NCBI GenBank assembly: GCA_900543345.1
Contig: UQRJ01000083.1
Span: 1-10,434, forward strand
DNA: 10,434 nucleotides
Direction of reading: 5' to 3'
Source: an uncultured Sporolactobacillus sp.
GTDB taxonomy: Bacteria; Bacillota; Bacilli; Bacillales; Sporolactobacillaceae
Shown here: in pieces, positions 6,401 to 10,434 of the stretch
Position numbering within the stretch: position 1 is the first letter of the stretch
How the letters are laid out: every line of letters begins with the position of its first letter
Notes under the pieces: model-generated
What the model saw: the letters and a program-made list of their open reading frames with translations, nothing else
Database searches by the model: none
What the model was told of the DNA's origin: nothing
Translations under genes and position numbers: made by a program

Positions 6401-7327
6401 TCATTGCGATTGGGATTTATCGGGACCAAGAACCCTTTTTGACCCGCTCTTAACCTGTTTGTGCCGCCGGCCGACCGCATCGTCTGCGGCTTTCCATGCA
6501 TTCGCCGCAAGTAGTCCTACTAGTAAAAATGATAGTTTACTCAATCGGAAAAACGCAAAACCGCCGATACAGGCGGCTATGACGCCGTAAACAATTTGTT
6601 TCGCAATTTTTGCGGGAGATGTCGGCGGATCCGTCAGCATAAAAAAGCCGAGAAATAGGGCTGCCTGACTATACGGAGGACGGATAGCATCGCCCGCCGC
6701 CGGAATTTGCAGCAATCCCGAAACTAGAAACAACAAGGCATAGGTACCAAGAAATGAAAAAACCAGCGGTAATTTGTTTAGTCGATTCGCAATGATAAAT
6801 CCTCCGACGAGCAGAAACAAAGTCAACCACACCGGAAGCATCGACAAACTGCTCCACCAACTTTCGCCAGTAGAAAAAAAAGTGGCACTGATCAGGAGCC
6901 CGGTCGCCGCCGGATTGAAAATCGGCTTTCTTCGTTGTTTGATGAGATGTTTCGACAAGATGGCAATGAATACGGTAAACAGAACGTAGTACCACGGTGT
7001 GGAAGTGCTCATGATCCCGCCGATAATTAAACCAGTTATCAGTGCTCCGTCTGGGAATCGTAGTGGCCGATTGAGTAAATAAGTGATAATAAAATCCAGA
7101 AAAACGGCCCACATGACTCCGAGAATGAGATGGCGGAAACCGGATAAACCGCCTGGATAAGCTGTACCAATTAACGTTAAAGCGAGCAAAATGAAAAAAA
7201 GAATGCCCTTAGGCGTCCGAACAAATTTTTTTAAAGGAGATTTCTTTTTTCGCAAACCGGCTCTACCGACAGCAATAGTATTTCTTTTAAATGATTGTTT
7301 TCCGATCCGCAAATCTACAACATCCAT
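6401..7327 (-). CDS. RnfD/NqrB-like polytopic membrane protein
   Basis: A 308-residue protein with about eight to nine hydrophobic segments between residues 42 and 280 and basic tails at both ends. It has the RnfD/NqrB/RsxD family motifs RFPDGALITGLIIGG (90-104), RRKPIFNPAATGLL (132-144) and FLGFFMLTDPPTSP (225-238). In Rnf and Nqr complexes this subunit is the membrane flavoprotein that passes electrons across the membrane. The C-terminal SGAT-type threonine motif used for covalent FMN in classical RnfD/NqrB is not visible here. No other Rnf or Nqr subunits (A, B, C, E, G) occur in the window, so it probably works with the small FMN-binding protein of its own operon. The ATG at 7327 overlaps the apbE stop by 13 nt, and AGGGAG lies 8 nt before it, so translation is coupled. 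Alternative: a pteridine- or flavin-independent member of the same fold. Confidence 0.85.
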   Translation of the reverse strand: MDVVDLRIGKQSFKRNTIAVGRAGLRKKKSPLKKFVRTPKGILFFILLALTLIGTAYPGGLSGFRHLILGVMWAVFLDFIITYLLNRPLRFPDGALITGLIIGGIMSTSTPWYYVLFTVFIAILSKHLIKQRRKPIFNPAATGLLISATFFSTGESWWSSLSMLPVWLTLFLLVGGFIIANRLNKLPLVFSFLGTYALLFLVSGLLQIPAAGDAIRPPYSQAALFLGFFMLTDPPTSPAKIAKQIVYGVIAACIGGFAFFRLSKLSFLLVGLLAANAWKAADDAVGRRHKQVKSGSKRVLGPDKSQSQ

Positions 7328-8241
7328 AATCGATGCTCCCTTAATTGTTTTGTCGTCAATAATTCACCATGTGATGAGATCATCATACAGTCAAAGCCCA
7401 TGGTTTCCATGGTTCGGATACCCCTTTCTCTTCCTAACACGAAAGCCGCCGTTGAAAAAATGTCCGCCGGCATCGCTAAAGGAGCGATGACCGTACAGCT
7501 CACAAGTTGATGTGACGAAGTCTGCCGGGAAGGATCAAATAAATGATGATGCCCCGGATAAGACGGGCTGAGGCGTTCATAAGATCCCGACGTACAAATT
7601 GCCTCGTCGGATAGGCGGACAGAACCGACTGCACGTTTGTGAACGAACGGATTACGAATACCGATTTTCCACCGTTCTTGATGCTCGTCTAACCCGGCCG
7701 CGTAGATATCGCCGCCTGCGTTGATGAGAAAGCACCCGTAACTGGCATCTCTGAGCGATGTTACTGCCAGATCCACGGCCATACCTTTGACAACGGCATT
7801 GAGATCAATCACCATCGGCTTTTTCAACATGACGATCGGTTTGTCCTCATCGACAACCAGGTCACAATAGGAAACTGCCGTATGATCCACGGCCTGTGAA
7901 TCAACTTCATCGCCGGTGAGATAATTTTTATTAAATCCAAGCCGCTCCATGTTCCTACCGACAGTCGGATCAAACGCTCCGCCAGTGACTTCGGCTGCCT
8001 TGACGGCTATTTTTATCGCTTGATGCAACATTGACGACACTTGAATCTTCTCGCCGACTTCTGCAGCCGATAATCGCATTAATTCGCTCTCGCGATTGAA
8101 ACGGCTGCACGTCCGCTCCACCCGATAGAACCAGGCGACCGCCCGTTGTATCGCCCGATCTACCTGCTGAGGCGTGCTGTGGGATACTATAATAATTCTT
8201 ACTATCGTATCCATGGCGATGAATGTTTGTTCATAACGCAT
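7315..8241 (-). CDS. apbE: FAD:protein FMN transferase (ApbE family)
   Basis: A 308-residue enzyme that uses FAD to attach FMN through a phosphoester to a Thr/Ser in a (S/T)GA(T/S)-type motif of target flavoproteins. Motifs in order: AMDTIVRI (9-16), CSRFNRESELMRLS (45-58), TGGAFDPTVG (86-95), IDLNAVVKGMAVD (145-157, usually DLGGIAKGYAVD), FLINAGGDIYAAG (171-183), ICTSGSYER (215-223), HHHLFDPSRQTS (231-242) and the metal-site block ADIFSTAAFVLG (259-270; D260, T264). It lies 18 nt after the FMN-binding-protein gene, an obvious substrate, and overlaps the RnfD-like gene. The ATG at 8241 has AGGAG 8 nt upstream. The protein begins directly with the catalytic domain (MRYEQTFIAMDT), with no signal peptide or lipobox, unlike many ApbE enzymes that are exported lipoproteins. 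The frame is not obviously extendable to one. Confidence 0.95.
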   Translation of the reverse strand: MRYEQTFIAMDTIVRIIIVSHSTPQQVDRAIQRAVAWFYRVERTCSRFNRESELMRLSAAEVGEKIQVSSMLHQAIKIAVKAAEVTGGAFDPTVGRNMERLGFNKNYLTGDEVDSQAVDHTAVSYCDLVVDEDKPIVMLKKPMVIDLNAVVKGMAVDLAVTSLRDASYGCFLINAGGDIYAAGLDEHQERWKIGIRNPFVHKRAVGSVRLSDEAICTSGSYERLSPSYPGHHHLFDPSRQTSSHQLVSCTVIAPLAMPADIFSTAAFVLGRERGIRTMETMGFDCMMISSHGELLTTKQLREHRLWML

Positions 8242-8259
8242 TGAATCGGCTCCTGACGC

Positions 8260-8709
8260 TTAATTTTTGGCCTGGCGTAACGCATCGGTTACCGCTGCCA
8301 TGAAGTCAGTGGCACTTTCGGTAGCCCCGGTGACGTTTTCCACTTGAGCGCTCTGCCGACCGATCACTTGTTGCGGCAGTTGATCGATCTTAGATTGCGG
8401 ATAAGAGGTTGTGCAATCGGTAATTTGCACTCCGGTAATCTTGCCATTTCGGATCGTGACTTGCACCGTTACCGCCCCAATCCGGTTTTCCCCATAACCG
8501 CTATATCGGCCGTCTTTATATTTTGACTGCGTTTGCCTGCCCGCATTGGCTGCCGATTTTGGCGACGAGATCGGCACATGCCGATGAATCTTCTGATCGG
8601 ATCCGATCTTCGCCGCCGCATCGGGTTCCGTTACCAGGTAGCCTGCCGCGTACGTCAGGCCGATCGCTGCGGTGCAGAGCACAATCCATTTCGAACCGAG
8701 CTTGTTCAT
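8260..8709 (-). CDS. Membrane-anchored FMN-binding-domain protein (NqrC/RnfG-like electron carrier)
   Basis: A 149-residue protein. A basic N-terminus and one hydrophobic stretch (about 8-26, KWIVLCTAAIGLTYAAGYLV) act as signal anchor. A Ser/Ala/Gln-rich linker (30-62) and one FMN_bind domain (64-146) follow. The domain opens with YKDGRYSGYGENRIGAVTVQ, continues TIRNGKITGVQITD and ends with NVTGATESATDF, where T130 of the TGAT motif is the expected site of covalent FMN. No lipobox cysteine is seen, so it is probably a membrane-anchored extracytoplasmic electron carrier. It is the first gene of the FMN-binding/apbE/RnfD-like operon; the order target, modifying enzyme, membrane partner suggests a self-contained flavin electron-transfer unit. 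The ATG at 8709 has GGAGGG (8718-8723) 8 nt upstream. The promoter carries the repeats described at 8745-8785. Confidence 0.92.
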   Translation of the reverse strand: MNKLGSKWIVLCTAAIGLTYAAGYLVTEPDAAAKIGSDQKIHRHVPISSPKSAANAGRQTQSKYKDGRYSGYGENRIGAVTVQVTIRNGKITGVQITDCTTSYPQSKIDQLPQQVIGRQSAQVENVTGATESATDFMAAVTDALRQAKN

Positions 8710-8744
8710 TGTTAAATCCCTCCAAGCGAGTCACTTAAAAAATG

Positions 8745-8785
8745 TTCAGCTTTACCATAGCCGGTTATTCTGAATCTCTGCTGAA
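8745..8785 (-). promoter_or_regulatory. Direct-repeat promoter of the flavin operon (copy B of shared motif)
   Basis: Read on the minus strand, TTCAG (8785-8781) and TTCAG (8774-8770) are 11 bp apart. GCTATG follows 8 nt after the second copy, giving the -10-like TATGGT at 8759-8754, and an inverted CTGAA lies at 8749-8745 near the expected start of transcription. Spacing between repeats and to the -10 is identical to copy A at 5707-5748. No consensus -35 is present, which fits activation by a bound OmpR-family regulator. The surrounding gap 8710-8882 shows nothing else beyond the ribosome binding site and a 9-bp chance-level repeat. Confidence 0.6.
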
Positions 8786-8882
8786 AAAGGAGGACAGCTG
8801 AGCACAGACTTGATTGTCCGAATCATGAGCGAGTAGAAAAAGTGATCGCGTGGTCGTTGCATGACAGACTTGTTTAAAAAAT

Positions 8883-10402
8883 TCAGTGTGGTGCGCTATG
8901 CCGGCGGGCCGTTTGCCGAAACGGCGATGAATTGCATCGCCGCAATCTTTCGGTTGCGTTCAAGAAAGTAAAGACGAGCATTGCGATCGGGACGAGCACC
9001 AGCGCCCAATACGTGACATTGCCGAGATACGGGCGCCGCTCCCGTTCATAAACGGCGAACTGCAGATCCCGTTTTTCTTTGCGGCTGCCGTTTACCGACA
9101 GATACCCTCCCCGATAAAGATCACGTTGATCGAATCCCTTCCCGGATTGCCCAAGCAATAATCGCGAAGTTCTGCTGCCGGAAATCTTTTGAATTGTCAG
9201 TTCTTGAATGGCGGTCCTGCCGACGGGAGTATCGTTTCCCTTCAGGACTAATTTTTTGGGTGCCGATGCCGACGGTAAACTAAACAGGGCCACTCTGACC
9301 GGCCGCCCGGTCTGCCGGTCGCGTATCGACATGGCATAGCTCCCTCTTCCATCTATCGTTTTAATCCATACGGCTACCCGATTGTAAGGTTGTGTTACCC
9401 GGAACGTCTGGCGTACAGTATGGTGCTGATCGACAATAACTGCCTTTTTGCCAACCATATACCGTTGCTCGGCAAGATAAGTGTTGTGCGGTACGGACCA
9501 CTTTGTTAACGGGTATTTTCCTGCAACACCGTATAGGGTTGTCACGACAATTAATATCCCGGTAAAAACCAGTTCACTTTTCCTACAAATATGGCCCTGC
9601 CGCTTGTCAATCCGTTCAGAAAAATGGACAAATTGTTTAAATCCAAACACAGCTCCAAGCAACATATAGGGTGTGAACAACAAACTGTAACGCGGTTCAG
9701 CCTCCCAAATAAAAACGTAGAATAGGAAATTGCCGAACAGGCTGATTTGGATGAGTAGACTCAAATCGGCCGATCGCCTGCGAAGCGTCCGAACGGCCGA
9801 AAGAACGAGCAGCATGATTTGCACGACATAGAAAACCTGAATGACAAATAAAATGATCTGATTGTCATGGCCAAATATATATTCGTACGACTTCGTCCGC
9901 TGATCGCAGAGATGTGTGTACCAGTAGTAACCATGTGCCCCCGTCCCCCAAACTCTGGCCGTTTTTATGAGCCAGAGGCGAAGCAATCCATCGAGGCCCT
10001 CATTGGAAATACGCTGCTTGATCCGGTGCAAGTCGGCCTGCTTTTTTTCAACTTGATTTGGTTGTTGTCGTGTATAATAATAATCTTTTACATCGTAGCC
10101 GCCATTTTTCGACAGGCCAAGCACGATCCAGTGCGCGGTCGGCATTGCTAATGACGAATCCTGTGAATAACCGTAATGGTTCTCGACTATTTGCATTAGA
10201 GTGCCGACTGAACAAAGCAACATGCCGATCAAAACCAGATTGATTACGACTTTCCGCCACTTCAGGACAAAAGGCATATAAACGGCAAGCGCCGGAAAAA
10301 ACAGAAACAAATTCGGTCGAAGTTGATCGCCGATGCCAAGTGCGACACCCAGTGCAATCAACCAGAAGATCTGCTTTGATCGACTGTATAAATACCATAA
10401 AT
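8883..10402 (-). CDS. Polytopic membrane protein, GT-C glycosyltransferase-like, C-terminal part (5' end lost)
   Basis: The frame stays open from the TGA at 8883 to the adapter junction. A TTG at 10361 is not the true start: in-frame membrane-like sequence (LWYLYSRSKQIFWL) continues upstream. At least 505 residues are visible. Numbering from the TTG: hydrophobic helices at about 1-30, 37-56, 168-190, 201-219 and 226-245, then 264-281. A non-membrane region of about 160 residues (285-445) rich in beta-type sequence follows, then a last helix (450-468) and a basic tail. RPNLFLFFPALAVY, GTGAHGYYWY and the WEAEPRYSLLFTPYMLL block (219-235) resemble bacterial GT39/ArnT-like lipid-linked sugar transferases, including the Gram-positive group I remember as TIGR03766. 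The N-terminal catalytic loop that would prove this is missing. A cell-envelope glycosylation role is inference. It lies 173 nt upstream of the flavin operon, with no clear terminator between them. Confidence 0.6.
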
Positions 10403-10434
10403 CTGTCTCTTATACACATCTCCGAGCCCACGAG
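10403..10434 (-). other. Illumina Nextera (P7 side) adapter read-through, not genomic
   Basis: The last 32 bases are the reverse complement of the Nextera read-2 adapter, with the Tn5 mosaic end at 10403-10421. The same adapter arm is on the left end, so the contig has artificial 32-nt terminal inverted repeats. Confidence 0.98.

Noticed and set aside
6216..6404. 62-codon minus-strand frame in the convergent gap.
   Set aside because: It reads through the bidirectional terminator hairpin and the inverted-repeat stretch and has no ribosome binding site or family features.
8804..8872. ACAGACTTG present twice (8804-8812 and 8864-8872) upstream of the flavin operon.
   Set aside because: A single 9-bp repeat 60 bp apart with unrelated flanks could be chance. 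It lies upstream of the shared promoter motif and is absent from the DUF2231 promoter.
10048..10431. Open frame on the minus strand beginning MGSEMCIRDR.
   Set aside because: The first ten residues are translated adapter. The rest is a shadow frame of the membrane-protein gene, which has better amino-acid composition and membrane pattern.
1..10434. 32-nt terminal inverted repeats that make the window look like a 10-kb transposon.
   Set aside because: They are Nextera adapters ending in the Tn5 mosaic end used in library preparation. The interior contains housekeeping genes in chromosomal order and no transposase.
1..10434. CRISPR arrays, tRNA or rRNA genes, riboswitches, toxin-antitoxin or phage genes.
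   Set aside because: I looked on both strands and found no regular spaced repeats, cloverleaf-like genes, known riboswitch cores or phage/defence motifs. The gene gaps are short and are accounted for by promoters and terminators.

Overview
This is a 10.4 kb draft-assembly contig from an endospore-forming, low-to-medium GC Firmicute of the order Bacillales. The order mutS-cotE-ricA(ymcA)-miaB matches the Bacillus subtilis chromosome, and cotE implies a spore former. The proteins are clearly diverged from B. subtilis. A Sporolactobacillus-like family is a plausible guess but cannot be proved from this window. Both ends are Illumina Nextera adapter (1-47 and 10403-10434), so both outer genes are cut by the assembly and not by biology.

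Left part, all on the minus strand (48-3560): miaB (tRNA ms2i6A synthase) overlaps ricA by 4 nt. A terminator follows, then cotE (spore coat morphogenetic protein) with a TTG start behind a strong ribosome binding site and a candidate sporulation promoter. A second terminator is followed by mutS with its own extended -10 promoter; only the first ~252 codons of mutS are present.

Middle part, plus strand (3765-6214): an OmpR-type response regulator overlaps a HAMP-less sensor histidine kinase by 8 nt. A small four-helix DUF2231 membrane protein follows, ending in a strong hairpin terminator that can serve both strands.

Right part, minus strand (6401-8709): a compact three-gene operon encodes a membrane-anchored FMN-binding-domain protein, an ApbE flavin transferase and an RnfD/NqrB-like membrane protein. 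It looks like a minimal flavin-based transmembrane electron-transfer unit. Upstream lies the C-terminal part of a polytopic, GT-C-like membrane protein (8883-10402).

The main observation is that the DUF2231 gene and the divergently oriented flavin operon carry the same promoter layout: TTCAG-N6-TTCAG-N8-GCTATG, with an inverted CTGAA 6-7 nt later. Direct repeats 11 bp apart just upstream of a -10 box are typical of OmpR/PhoB-family activator sites. The simplest reading is that the adjacent two-component system controls both units, joining sensor, regulator, DUF2231 protein and flavin electron-transfer proteins into one predicted redox or respiratory module.
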